A stretch of 64,000 nt of DNA from Larix kaempferi (taxonomy: Eukaryota > Streptophyta > Pinopsida > Pinales > Pinaceae): positions 10,819,001 through 10,883,000 of the forward strand of contig BSBM01000092.1 of NCBI GenBank assembly GCA_027924585.1, written 5' to 3'. The notes below the pieces were generated by a model, which ran no database searches, was not told where the DNA came from, and saw only the letters and a list, made by a program, of their open reading frames with translations. Every line of letters starts with the position of its first letter. Position 1 is the stretch's first letter. The translations under genes were made by a program, and so were the position numbers. This document shows positions 12,501-22,309 of this stretch, in pieces.

Positions 12501-12706
12501 CTAGTGGTTGACCTTGTTCGGAGGTTGATCCCACCTTAGTGTAAAATTGCTTGGTAGAACACTAGATCTTTCAGGTATTTCGTTTTATTTTGCAAGTAGC
12601 ATGTTAGCAGTATTTCACATCTATTTGAGCTATCACATGATTTAAGTATTACAAGTTGAAGTATCTTGTTATCACAACTACTATTTGTTTCTTAAAACGA
12701 ACAAAG

Positions 12707-12857
12707 TCTCTTGAACTTGGCCAAATCCAAGTCAAGAGCACTCTCTATCGGAGAGCATTGTTAGACTTGCATCTTTCCCTGCATTAGGCATTTTAAATTA
12801 GGAAGTCTCTTGAACTGTGGTCATAAGATCAAGTCAAGAGCGCTCTCTGTCGGAGAG
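12707..12857 (+). promoter_or_regulatory. Duplicated structured motif in ALPHA U5 (alpha1)
   Basis: Two tandem modules. Each has a stem built from CTCTTGAACT and AGTCAAGAG, followed by a short hairpin CTCTC-TRTCG-GAGAG (12741-12755 and 12843-12857). Both modules recur in alpha2 at 37917-38068. The site lies downstream of the TATA box, so it would be in the RNA leader of a full element. Confidence 0.6.
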
Positions 12858-12951
12858 TTGAATAAGTGCTCTAAGTAATAAAATATCTCAACCTACATTT
12901 TCCCCCTAATAAATTTACTTTTGGTTGATCGTCCAACACCCATATGCTCTG

Positions 12952-12969
12952 CCAACCGGAAACGGTTGG
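12952..12969 (+). promoter_or_regulatory. GAAA tetraloop hairpin in ALPHA U5 (alpha1)
   Basis: CCAACCG-GAAA-CGGTTGG: a perfect 7-bp stem closed by a GNRA-type loop. The alpha2 equivalent (38157-38175) has CCT/AGG where this has CCG/CGG, keeping the pairing and the loop. Confidence 0.55.
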
Positions 12970-13662
12970 GCTAGTACTCAGAAAGGTAGAAAACTTGTTA
13001 AGTTCATAAGTGATAACTAATAAAACTTTCACCCCTACAACCAACCAATCCGGAGTTGAGCGATAAGATAAGTTCGGTGGGTAATCTCCTAGTGGGGGCG
13101 CCGGGATTCCATGTTCAGCCTCTAGTTTGCTGGTTAGCATTGCGCGACCTGGCTAGAGCACTGGGTGGCCCGACATGTCCTTGAACGGAGGCACTTGATA
13201 TTGTTTTTTCCGGACTTTCTCTTGAATATCCTTGGTTTTATCCTAATAATCAAGACCATTAAAATCTTCAATTTACAAAGATAATCTGCACAACGATCTC
13301 ACCAACGGCATTTCTTCAAGACCCACACTTTCAGCATCACAATCTTTACTTTTCTTTGACTCCATAAAGCACTAGTTATTTAAAAGCATATATATTGATC
13401 GGGACCATTTGTCCTTGTGTTTATTTCATATTGTGAATGCTTTAATGATTTATCAGATCTTGAATCATACTGCCATCTTGTTATCTTATCTCGCAACGTG
13501 GATTGCTTATTTATCTGTTGTTCATCTTTACATATTTTTGGTCTCATCACAAGAAAACTCCTAATCAACACTCATCCGCATCACCCCATACAAAAAAAAA
13601 AAACACTTAAACACTAGAGCCTTAGTGAAACTCTTCTTTAGGGACTACCCCCCTTGGCTACG

Positions 13663-13711
13663 TTAGGAGTTAGCCTAAACGGAGGAGCTGGGATTCAGGT
13701 GACAGTACCTG
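13663..13711 (+). promoter_or_regulatory. Conserved twin hairpins near the ALPHA LTR 3' end (alpha1)
   Basis: Hairpin 1 is TTAGG...CCTAA (13663-13678). Hairpin 2 is CAGGT...ACCTG around GACAGT (13696-13711). Equivalents lie at 1858-1907, 4867-4918, 29442-29488 and 38845-38894, with paired changes in the stems. Confidence 0.6.
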
Positions 13712-13810
13712 GCTCATTGCTTGCCCCCAAAGCCACACCTCTCTCACTTGTAGTGAAGAGACAGCTTTCGAAAGATTTCTGCTACTGGTGTGCAGTTTGG
13801 CGGACAACAG

Positions 13811-13985
13811 GAGGCACCTAGTCAGTTACCAAGAATATTATTCATCTTGGGGATGAGGCACCTGGTCAGTAACCAGGAAGATGATTCAGTCTGGGACTAA
13901 GGCACTTGGTTTATTACCGGGATGATTGACTTTGGTCAATTTGATTCAGCCTAAAGCTGAGGCACCTGGTCAGTTACCAGGCCAA
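13811..13985. repeat. About 45-bp tandem repeat with dyads in the Copia LTR U3
   Basis: Four degenerate copies of a unit beginning 'gaggcacctggtcagttaccagg'-like. Each carries an inverted pair of the type CCTGGT-n5-ACCAGG. It lies upstream of the Copia TATA box. Confidence 0.65.
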
Positions 13986-14513
13986 CGAAAAAATCCCTAG
14001 ACTGGGTCTAGGCAGTTGATGTACTCCTCTCCTTGGTCATTGGGTCATGGAACCTCCTCAAGGAACTAACCACCCCTTATTGGAGTAACTAGCATATGAC
14101 CTTGGTGTTAGTGGGGAGAACAAGACATCCAAAGAATAATCTTCCTTGTATATGATGATGTACTTTAAGTGGGCACGTGTGGACCATGAAGACCAAGAGA
14201 AGAGCTAAGACTTTACCTAAAAATGACTTTCCTAAGAAGATTTGATTAATAGCCCTAATGAAGGGTTAAAATCCCAACATGAAATTATAAGGACCTTAGT
14301 GTTTTAAGTTATTTTTAATTATTAAATTAAAAATCACTAAAGTGTTTTTGGGTTAGTGGATTCCTTGACCCATGGTATTTATCCCTTGTATTGCTCAATG
14401 ATGAATTATAAATAAGGAGCACTCTCAAGAGATTAAATACATCATTCTGTAATCATTATCTCTGTCCAAAAATTCGTATGGGGTATTTTGAGTTGTTGCT
14501 TGTCTTCTTTATC

Positions 14514-14690
14514 TCAGCATTGAGGGTTTGATCAATCTCAACTGTCTAGTCTTCCTCATCTCAGCGTTGAGGGTTTGGATCAACCTCACCATTTTGTAGA
14601 TCAAGCCCTAAAAGGGCTGTTGTGGCTCATATCAAGCCCTAGAAGGGCTGTCGTGACTTTGATCAGACCCTAGAAGGGGTGTCGTCAGCA
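14514..14690. repeat. Short tandem repeats in the Copia LTR
   Basis: Two copies of a roughly 45-bp unit containing 'atctcagcRttgagggtttg', followed by about three copies of a unit with 'atcaagccctagaagggctg'. Both lie just downstream of the TATA box. Confidence 0.6.
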
Positions 14691-15253
14691 TCTGAAGTAG
14701 ATTTAGAGCCCGCATCTCCTCCTACAGGCATGCTGTCAGCAGTTTGAGCAGGATCAAGGCTGTCGTCATCAATTTGGAGCAAGTTCAGGGCTAGCGTCAT
14801 CTCCATTAAGGTTGATGTCTTCATTTGTAGCAAGTCCAGGGCTTGCGTCATCTCCCTAGGGCTATCATCATCTACAGCAGGTCTAATGTCATCATTTGAA
14901 GGTGGACAGTGAGCTACATTCAAATTCTAGAGGGTTCATCTTCGTTTCTCTTGGTATGTAATAAGCTCTAGGGGCATCTTTGTAAAGTCTGCTCATGTAA
15001 TTTTTAGTCATCTCATATACAGGAAGATTATTCTTTGTTGGGGTTTTATACCTTAAAGGGGTTTCCCCAAGGTAAAACTATGTTCACTGTGATGGTGTGC
15101 TTCTAGTGACTATTTATATCAGTTATGTAATTGATAATCTCAGTTTAATGGACAGATCTGCTAAAAGCTTAAAAGAATGTTTTAACTATTGATTTTGCAC
15201 AAAAAAATCAAACCTTCAATGTTTGTAATCAGATCTACAATAAAAATTTAACA

Positions 15254-15265
15254 TGGTATCAGAGT
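15254..15265 (+). other. Copia primer binding site, tRNA-iMet type
   Basis: TGGTATCAGAGT directly abuts the 5' LTR end (AACA, 15253). This matches the usual plant Copia PBS complementary to the 3' end of initiator tRNA-Met. Confidence 0.85.
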
Positions 15266-15395
15266 TGAGGATGTGAAGAGCACAGTCTTGAGTAGATTAC
15301 TATGGCCTACGTGGATCTTGATGCAGATCTAAAAAGTTTGCAGACTTGAGTTAAAAGTTTTATAGATCTGATTTAGTAGACTTAATCAAGCAAAA

Positions 15396-16352
15396 ATGGC
15401 TTCAATCTCATTCAAACCAGAAGACGGACTTGAAGGGACCTCCAATTTCAACCCTTGGAAGGCTAGGGTCTTGGCTACCCTAGAGGAAAATGATCTTGAT
15501 GATTTAGTCATCAATGTTGTATAAGAACCTACAACAAATGCAAGTAGAGCAGCATTCAAGAGAAAGCAAGCCAAGGCAAGAAGAATCATCTATGATTCAA
15601 TCAAGGACAATTTGATGCATGTCATAACTCCATTAAAGACTGCCAAAGAATGCTTTGATACCTTGACAAATCTATATGAAAGGAAAGCTCCCAGTCAGAA
15701 GAGGGTCCTGAAGAATACGCTTCATACTTTGAAGTTGGAAAAGGATGAAGGTGTGGCTTCATTCTTCACAAAGATCTCTCAGGTAAGGGATCAACTCTTG
15801 GCTATTGGTGTTACAGTAGATGATGATGAATCATGATCTTGTCCAAACTGTTGTTGATGGTCTTCCAAGTTCTTGGGAAACATTCTTATCCATTGTAAAT
15901 GGTCGTGAAGTCAATCCATAATTTGAAAGACTATGGCATGATTGCTTGCAAGAGGAAGGGAGAATGCAAAGAAGAAATGGTGGTTCTAAGGAAGGGGATC
16001 TTGCTCTTGCTGCAAAGACAAGGAAAGTCAAGAAGTTCTTTCATCAAAAGAACAAGGATAAACAGCCCCAAGGTAAGCAAATTGATTGGTCAAAGATAAG
16101 ATGCTTCAATTGTCAAAAGATGGGACATTATGCCAGAGATTGTAAAAAACAAAAGAGAAAGTTCAAGGGGAAATTTCATGCATCCACTGCAGAAGAAGAA
16201 GAACCTAGGAAGAAGAAAATCAATGGATCTTTCAATGATCAAGAACCATGGAGAGAGTACTATCTAGTTTCATCTCTCTCCAGATCCATCACCAATAGTG
16301 CTGAGTCTTGGCTGGTGGACAGTGGAGCCTCCATACATATGACAGCATTTTG
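15396..16352 (+). pseudogene. gag: Copia gag with zinc knuckle and start of protease, degraded
   Basis: The start is the ATG at 15396 (MASISFKPEDG...). The UBN2-type capsid region runs through NFNPWKARVLATLEEND, an in-frame TAA (15522-15524), then KARRIIYDSI and YERKAPSQKRVLKN to a stop at 15834-15836. A frameshift follows, and the sequence resumes with a CCHC zinc knuckle CFNCQKMGHYARDC (about 16112-16153). Next comes a basic linker and the aspartic protease active site WLVDSGAS (about 16310-16333) before another stop at 16351. Gag would package element RNA and the protease would mature the polyprotein. The stops and frameshift show a pseudogene. Confidence 0.85.
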
Positions 16353-17122
16353 AGGAGCTCTTACAGAATTCAGAAAGAAGTTTTCTGCTCAGGTGGAACT
16401 TGGAGATGATGCCACCTATGAAATTAAAGGAATCGGTCTAGCCTCTTTTCAGCTAGACTCAGGGACAATCTTGCATATCGATGAGATATTAAATGTTCCT
16501 GGCCTAAAGAAGAACCTCCTCTCTGTTGTTGTTTTAGAAGACAAAGGTTACAGAGTAACCTTCATGGACAGAAAGGCCCTCTGATGGCCAAAGGATGGAG
16601 AGATGAGTTCAGCCATGATGATTGGAGTCCAAGAGGGAGGCCTCTACAAGGCATCTAGGCATTCCATTCAGGAATTGGTCCACGATACAATCAATCCCTG
16701 TGAGTTATGGCATCGAAGGTTTGGACACCTTCATTACAGAGCTCTTCCTGGTCTACAAAAGATGGTAACAGGTATGCCTGAACTTTCTTCTGAGCATGAT
16801 GGTGTTTGTAGAGGTTGTGCAGTAGCAGAAGTTCTAAAAGGATCTTGGATTTAATTCATTCGGATATATGTGGACCTATGATTGCACCTTCTATGAGTGG
16901 TTGTTTATATTATGTAATTTTCATAGATGATTGCTCTCGCAAATCTTGGATCTATTTCCTAAAGACTAAGAAAGAAACATTTGGTAAGTTCCAAGAATTC
17001 ATGGCACTGATTGAAAACCAAACAGGAAGGCGCATCCGTACATTAAGGTTAGATAATGGGGGTTCGTTTGAATCTCATCAATTTGATGATCTTTGCCGAG
17101 AAGCAAGGATCAAGAGGGAGCT
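16353..17122 (+). pseudogene. pol: Copia protease end, GAG-pre-integrase and integrase N-terminal half
   Basis: Continues from the protease (VELGDDATYEIKGIG, NVPGLKKNLLSV) to the GAG-pre-integrase domain with LWHRRFGH...C-x2-C (HHCC zinc site, about 16707-16820). The integrase core follows with IHSDICGPM (first Asp, about 16858) and RLDNGGSFES (second Asp, about 17049). There are stops at 16582 and 16852 and a shift between frames. The frame is cut at IKREL (about 17122) by the ALPHA insertion and resumes after it with TMPYNPQQNGIAERKN at 29575. Splicing out the insertion and one GAGCT restores a continuous integrase frame across the site. Confidence 0.88.
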
Positions 17123-19277
17123 TGTTGTCGCCTGGTTCCACACCTGGGAAAACGCAGCAAAAGTCTTCAAGCTGCTGGTGTGGCCTTGGGGGCAAGTCAG
17201 AGTCAAGTGCTGTCACTTGGGACTCGACTCCTCCGTCTAGGCTTTCCTAGCGAAGCCAAGGGGGGTGGACCCTAAGAATGTAAACAAAACTAAGGCGTCT
17301 AATCTAGGAGTTAGGAAAATGTTTTTGGTAACCAAGAATAAACAACATATACTTTTGTCAAATAAAACAATCATTCATCATTTACTCTCATTTTAAAATA
17401 ATCATCATTTAATTGCACATTAGTCAATAATATGAAATAAAATTAAACAAGACCAGTGCCTTATAATGGAGTCAATAAACAAATGCATAAGCAGAAAAAG
17501 TAGATGTTGTGCGAGTGTTCTTGGTTTATTTTAAAATTAATGTGAAGGTGATCTTTTTATTATGGCAGGTGGGTTCCCAATATACGCAAGGTACGGGGGA
17601 ACATGTCCGAAATTTTAATGCGTGGCTTCCCACTCAGACTTGGGCTGGATCGGAGTCTCGAGGAGGTGTTCAAATGCTGTACCAACGAGGGCAAGCCTAA
17701 TGGTTTCCAAGAGGTCACTATCCAGTTTTGTCCCAAGCCCTCTGAGAAATTTCCCCACGACACTAAAATATTCGTGTTCTGCCGGATTTTCACAAAAAGG
17801 ATTTTTTATTAGGGCGCTGTTAGATCCTATTACTAGTCATCCCCTCCTTTCTGATGTGTACCGACTGGATCAGACTGAGCTGCAAGTCGGCCACAGAGCA
17901 TACGGGAGAAGACCTTGGTATTTTTTAGAAAAAATTTAAGAAACCAAATTTTATCTTTTTAAACCCCAGGAGTCTCTTTTCAGGCACGTCTTTCGGGCAA
18001 GCCCTCATACAGAAACCCTACTTCGGGAAAGCAAGGGGGGCGTTTTGAGTTTGTAAAAAAATGAAAAAAACTACGTTGTGAGTGAACTTGTGGCCCGCCA
18101 GTGGAACGGACCAACAAGGTTAATTTTAATCCTAGTTAATTTTATTAAATGCCGAAAATCAAAGAAATAAACTACTCTAAAAATCACGCCATGAAAAGAG
18201 ACGACACAGGCCACCCCTGGGGGGATGGGGTATGGGCGCTAGCTAGCCCACTTGCTCTCGTTTAATAGTTGTTTACAATGATTAGAGAAGTGCCCCAGTC
18301 TACTTAAAGTGACTTGGTGGCTTACAAAATTTGAGGAAAAAATTGACCGGTTTTGCAAAAATATGAAAATTGGTTCTCCGGATTGCCTAGATCCTCGAAA
18401 TTTCGGCAGCACCTCCTCCTACCTGTTCATCTTTTGCTGCAAACCAGCAAGCAATTATTAGTATAAGATGCCCAAAAACACTTTAAGAGTGTCTTTGGAA
18501 CACCTCCTAAAAAACCCAAAAAATTCTAAGTAAAAATTGCAAAAATTAACCAAGTAAAACAAGCAGTAATGCTAGTTTTGCTTGGGGTCTTTGCAAGCTT
18601 TATGAGCTGCAAATTGTATGCTCTTGTACAGCCAAATATACTTTAAAATCAGAACTAATACTACTCAACAAAACTTTTCAAGATTTTAACAATTTTTTAT
18701 CAGTTTCAAAATTAAGTAATGATAGATAATGAAAGCTCTAATCTAATGGAAGATAAAACTTTAAACAACTAGATTAGAACTCTAAGAATGAATCAGATCT
18801 TCTTAAGAATATATCAATCAAAAAATAGATCAAAGAATCACTCTTCAACCGTAACCAGTGACTAAGAAAATTTTGATTTTATAAGCTGAGGAAGAGAGAA
18901 GAGACAGAATGGTCCTTGAAACCAAAGACTTTGGAAGCTTGGAAGTGGGAAACCGAGGGTGAGATCCACCAAAATGTGTACAGAAGAAGAAGATGGAGAG
19001 CAAACAAGCTATCCTCCTCTTCACACCTGTCAACCTGTAGCAAACAAAACTCACAGAAAAACCATCAAACTAGAAATGCACATGGTTAGAAATCAAAATA
19101 GTATGAGCATAAACAAATGAAACATATAAACTTTGAATCTCTAACCAATATGACAAATGCAAGAACAAATTAAAACAAACAAGATTAATTGTTCCTTCCC
19201 ACAAAATCGTTACCAATCCTTCAATCAGGCTAGTAGATGGCTGGAAATTACATGCACAGAACTTGAAATTGCTACAA
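17123..19277 (-). repeat. Inverted LTR arm at the left end of alpha3
   Basis: Reverse complement of 27414-29569 with few differences by eye. For example, the same 69-codon frame (MSFVCYRLTGVKRR...) appears on opposite strands at 18845-19054 and 27637-27846. It ends at 'gctacaa' (19271-19277). The paired frames are shadows of LTR sequence. Confidence 0.9.
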
Positions 19278-19279
19278 CA

Positions 19280-19342
19280 GGCCACCCCTGCAGCTTGAAG
19301 ACTTTTGCTGCGTTTTCCCAGGTGTGGAACCAGGCGGCAACA
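19280..19342 (+). repeat. 63-bp direct remnant of the alpha3 5' LTR
   Basis: Matches the last 63 bp of the 3' LTR (29507-29569), including 'tttcccaggtgtggaacc' and the terminus GGCGGCAACA. It abuts the PBS, so it is all that remains of a normally oriented 5' LTR. Confidence 0.88.
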
Positions 19343-19345
19343 TTT

Positions 19346-19362
19346 TGGCGCCGTTGCCGGGG
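19346..19362 (+). other. ALPHA primer binding site, tRNA-Asp type
   Basis: TGGCGCCGTTGCCGGGG, three bases after the LTR end. This is the common plant Gypsy PBS complementary to the 3' end of tRNA-Asp. Confidence 0.88.
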
Positions 19363-19737
19363 ATAAGTCTTTTTATTCCCGGAATACGACTTTTGAGTTT
19401 TCCTTTTTGTTTTTGCTTTGTTTGATGAATATTTAGATTAGATTTTTAAGTTTTCATCTGGTGAGTCCACTAACCTTTTTTCCTTTTATAAATTTTCAAA
19501 GAAAAACAAAAAGATAGAATTTTTTGTGAAATTGATTTATATGTATATTTTTATTCTCACATGGCGACTCCATTGAAGGGATAAAACCCTTTGTTTCTCA
19601 TATAGTTTGTTGAGACTGCTTGTGTGTAGATGAGTCCATGCATTACAGTAAAATCTATAAAGACTCACCTTTTGACAACTCCATTGATTCAGTACCAGAT
19701 ATATCCCATGGTCATTTCAAATGCAGGCTATTGATAT

Positions 19738-21477
19738 TTGAAAATGGATGATAAAGAGTCTAGTGAGAAAATTTCTGATGTACATCCTCCCATTGACTTC
19801 TCAGACATCCCTGGTTTCCCTAATTATCATGATGGTGAAAATGTATCTGATTATCTACCGGTCTTTTGGGGAGATGATGACGATGTAGAAACCCGACATG
19901 TCTTTTCTTTTCTTAAAGTTGTGGCTAACTTCAAAGTCTTATATGAAGATAACATAATGGAGATGTTTGTTAGTACATTACAGGGACCTGTTTATCAATG
20001 GTATTCTAAAGAGCTTCCAAATAAATGTATTAATTCTCTTTCGAGCCTCCTTAGAATGTTTATAAGGCAATGGCATAATAAAGGAGCTAGTATGGAACAC
20101 CTGGACAGGATCCTTAGAAGGTATTTTCTCTTGTTCATACCTTGGATTAAGTATCATAAGGAAGATCCCAACTTTCCTCGTATCATCATGACAGAAAATG
20201 ATAAATATTGGGAGGTGCCTCTAAGTTATATCAATCGTGTTGATCTCCCTGTAGCACAGTATGGATTTAAAGAAAAGATTCAGCATGACCCTATCGAAGA
20301 GTTCCATGAAGCACCCTCTGTTGAGGATTTTGTGGAAAACCATCCCCTTGTCACCATAACTGAAAACATAGAAGATATGGAGTGTTCTCAAACCTATGAA
20401 GATGATCACATATGTATTCCTGATTTACCTAAAGAAGAAGCCATTATAGAAGTTGACAAAGAAATTCATGAAGGGTCTCCATTTCCAATTGAAGATTTTT
20501 CAAAAGAGCTCCCTCAATTTGCCATTGAAGATTTGGGATCTCGAGATTACTTCAGTGTAAATGATGATGCTAGTACTTCAGATTCACCTCAGGAAGAAAC
20601 CATTACAAAAGACTCTAAAGAAACTTGTAATGAATTTTGTATGGTTTATGATGACACTCCTCCATTTTCTCCACATAATGGTGAAGTCTTGGACATCTTT
20701 ACACCTTGTAATATCTTTCAAACCAATCCTTCTGAGGATGAGTATCATGCTCATGAAAATTATGAAAGTTGGCTTCCTTGTGATACCTTTGAAAGCACTC
20801 TTTTCGAAGATGAGGATGGGTATGGCCAGGATTGTGATGCAATAGACAAAGACTCCCCTTTCATTTACAAGGATGGGTATGATGATTATTGGACGGATTT
20901 AGAAAAAACCATCTTTGATATATCAAGAGAGGGGAGTGTTGATTTTGAGACCTTGGGGAATCTTGACATGGAAGAGGAACATACAGATACTTCTCATGAT
21001 CAATCAGAGCCATGCATAAGTATTAGTAATGAAGACTTGGATCAGCAGTATAACGAAGAGTTGGATAGGATGGAATCAGTGGAATGTCAGTTTCAACCTT
21101 CATCAGCACATTCTGAGGTTCCTTATGATTTGGAGCAGCTTGGGGCTTATACTTTCACAGAAATGAACTATCAGAAGAGCCTTTCAGATCAATATGATGA
21201 GGTAGTTGGTCTGCCTTATCATTCCGAGTTTTTTCTCAGCTCTATTCAGTCATGGGTAGAAGAGGCCTACATGAGGACTTACCATTGGGGGAAGCACTTC
21301 AAAGATCTATCATATGCCTATGATCACCAATCCAATCCTCCAATCCAGAATTATCATGCAGGTTTGCATTTTCTAAATAAGGTATCATTGTTTTGGCTGG
21401 TAACCAAACACAAGGTAAAAAGTTTTTATATTGATAAAATGTTAAGATGGTTGCATTGGATTTATCATTTTACTTAG
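19738..21477 (+). CDS. gag: Gag-like protein of the ALPHA element (579 aa)
   Basis: Uninterrupted 579-codon frame starting 376 bp after the PBS. Residues about 60-125 fit the retrotransposon Gag fold: MFVSTLQGPVYQWYSKELP followed by SLSSLLRMFIRQW, the pattern seen in plant Gypsy capsids. Residues about 200-470 are very acidic and low in complexity (many Asp/Glu, repeated EDF and PKEE words). The C-terminal 100 residues are rich in Trp and Tyr and end with MLRWLHWIYHF, which is conserved in the broken copy at 5061-5471. There is no zinc knuckle, protease, RT or integrase. The likely role is forming particles with enzymes supplied in trans by another element. The intact frame next to decayed neighbours suggests fairly recent movement. 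Confidence 0.8.
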   Translation: MKMDDKESSEKISDVHPPIDFSDIPGFPNYHDGENVSDYLPVFWGDDDDVETRHVFSFLKVVANFKVLYEDNIMEMFVSTLQGPVYQWYSKELPNKCINSLSSLLRMFIRQWHNKGASMEHLDRILRRYFLLFIPWIKYHKEDPNFPRIIMTENDKYWEVPLSYINRVDLPVAQYGFKEKIQHDPIEEFHEAPSVEDFVENHPLVTITENIEDMECSQTYEDDHICIPDLPKEEAIIEVDKEIHEGSPFPIEDFSKELPQFAIEDLGSRDYFSVNDDASTSDSPQEETITKDSKETCNEFCMVYDDTPPFSPHNGEVLDIFTPCNIFQTNPSEDEYHAHENYESWLPCDTFESTLFEDEDGYGQDCDAIDKDSPFIYKDGYDDYWTDLEKTIFDISREGSVDFETLGNLDMEEEHTDTSHDQSEPCISISNEDLDQQYNEELDRMESVECQFQPSSAHSEVPYDLEQLGAYTFTEMNYQKSLSDQYDEVVGLPYHSEFFLSSIQSWVEEAYMRTYHWGKHFKDLSYAYDHQSNPPIQNYHAGLHFLNKVSLFWLVTKHKVKSFYIDKMLRWLHWIYHFT

Positions 21478-21777
21478 CATTTTATTTTGTTATGCTTAGA
21501 GTAGGAAAATAAGCTCATCAAGTGAGCATTTGCTTTCAACATTTCTTTTTCAATACTTTCCTTTTATGTACTCAGAATTTTTCATTAGTCAATTTTTAGT
21601 TTTTGAATAATGCAACTTATGGTTCATTGGCTTCTTATAAGAACTTGTGCTACTGAAAGGTTTTCTTGTCAAGTTGAGATGTTTTTACAGGTCATAGAAA
21701 CCGGAGATTCTGGTATTCTCGTATGCTCTCCTTACTTGAAGACCAGATCGAGCACACATCCCACAGTTGGAGCCAGA
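21478..21777 (+). mobile_element. alpha3 3' internal non-coding region
   Basis: About 300 bp between gag and the 3' LTR, ending with 'cacagttggagccaga', which occupies the usual polypurine position although it is only moderately purine-rich. It is paralleled at 5472-5685. Confidence 0.65.
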
Positions 21778-22309
21778 TGTTGCCAGCTAAGTTGTACTTA
21801 GATGGACTATCAAGTGAGCGGGCAAAGTTGAACATTTCAATGTTCTTTTTTCGATGATTTGATATCCAGCTGGCCTTTTAAAGGGCCCCCGTTTTAACTT
21901 TTTTCCGCATGTCCATGGCCCTGCGAGGTTTGTAATAAAACGTACTAGCATGGTGTTTTGTAAAAGACTTGGTTCCCTAGGACTTTTTGGCTAAGTCAGG
22001 TATTCCAAGGAGTTTTTTCACCTATCTATTATGTTTTGCATTAGTGCATAACATAATTAATTGGTTTTTCTCCTGCTCCTCCAAAGCTGGAATGCCTGGG
22101 GAGGCTGCCGGGCCTTAGGGGATTGTTAAAGTCTATGGGTCAATGTATATGAACATGCTAGGCGTTAATTTTGAGTCATATGGACATGTCCTAAGTCCCC
22201 CTAGGTTGTTTCTTAATTTTCGACAAAGTTTAATTTTTTCGTAAATTGGGCCATTTTTTAATGGTTCAATTAAAAAAATTGTAATCGGCCTAGAAGTGGC
22301 ATAGGGAGG

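Larger units (their letters stand above)
9575..13809 (+). mobile_element. ALPHA-family solo LTR (alpha1) in the Copia 5' LTR
   Basis: A 4,235-bp LTR starting TGTTATCACC and ending GGACAACA, flanked by perfect GGAGG duplications (9570-9574, 13810-13814), with no internal region. It matches alpha2 (34375-38995) from end to end. It has a TATA box (TATATAAG, about 10705-10712), AATAAAG near 10793, and a U5 of roughly 3 kb with a pyrimidine-rich tract (11390-11550). The U5 also holds paired TGTCG-loop hairpins (12707-12857), a GAAA tetraloop hairpin (12952-12969) and the conserved hairpin-bearing 3' end (13641-13809). Reading frames within it are incidental. Confidence 0.9.
9527..15253 (+). repeat. 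Copia 5' LTR (about 1.49 kb without the insertion)
   Basis: Begins TGTTGATT and ends TTTAACA directly before the PBS. It is split by the ALPHA solo LTR 9575-13809. The remaining part has a TATA box (TATAAATAAG, 14407-14416), short tandem repeats (13811-13985; about 14514-14690) and a tail shared with the 3' LTR ('gagggttcatc', 'ttggggttttatacc'). The minus-strand frame at 14663-14923 lies in the LTR repeats and is not a gene. Confidence 0.88.

Noticed and set aside
12700-13810. Hammerhead ribozyme or retrozyme in the structured ALPHA U5
   Set aside because: I could not find the conserved CTGATGA and GAAAC core in the right order. The LTRs are also far longer than retrozyme LTRs, and the PBS is not of the tRNA-Met type usual for retrozymes.
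13811-13985. CRISPR-like array
   Set aside because: Four degenerate units in a plant LTR, with no distinct spacers and no cas genes.
14663-14923. Minus-strand 86-codon acidic frame as a gene
   Set aside because: It lies within the Copia LTR in short tandem repeats, and a diverged copy sits in the 3' LTR without the frame.
17509-17939. Several overlapping frames of 60-105 codons, repeated on the other strand at 28753-29183
   Set aside because: They are the two arms of the inverted ALPHA LTR; identical frames on opposite strands come from the repeat.
17100-19350. Assembly chimera explaining the inverted ALPHA arm
   Set aside because: Perfect GAGCT duplications at both outer ends and an integrase frame that rejoins after removal fit a real insertion. 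Long reads would still be the proof.
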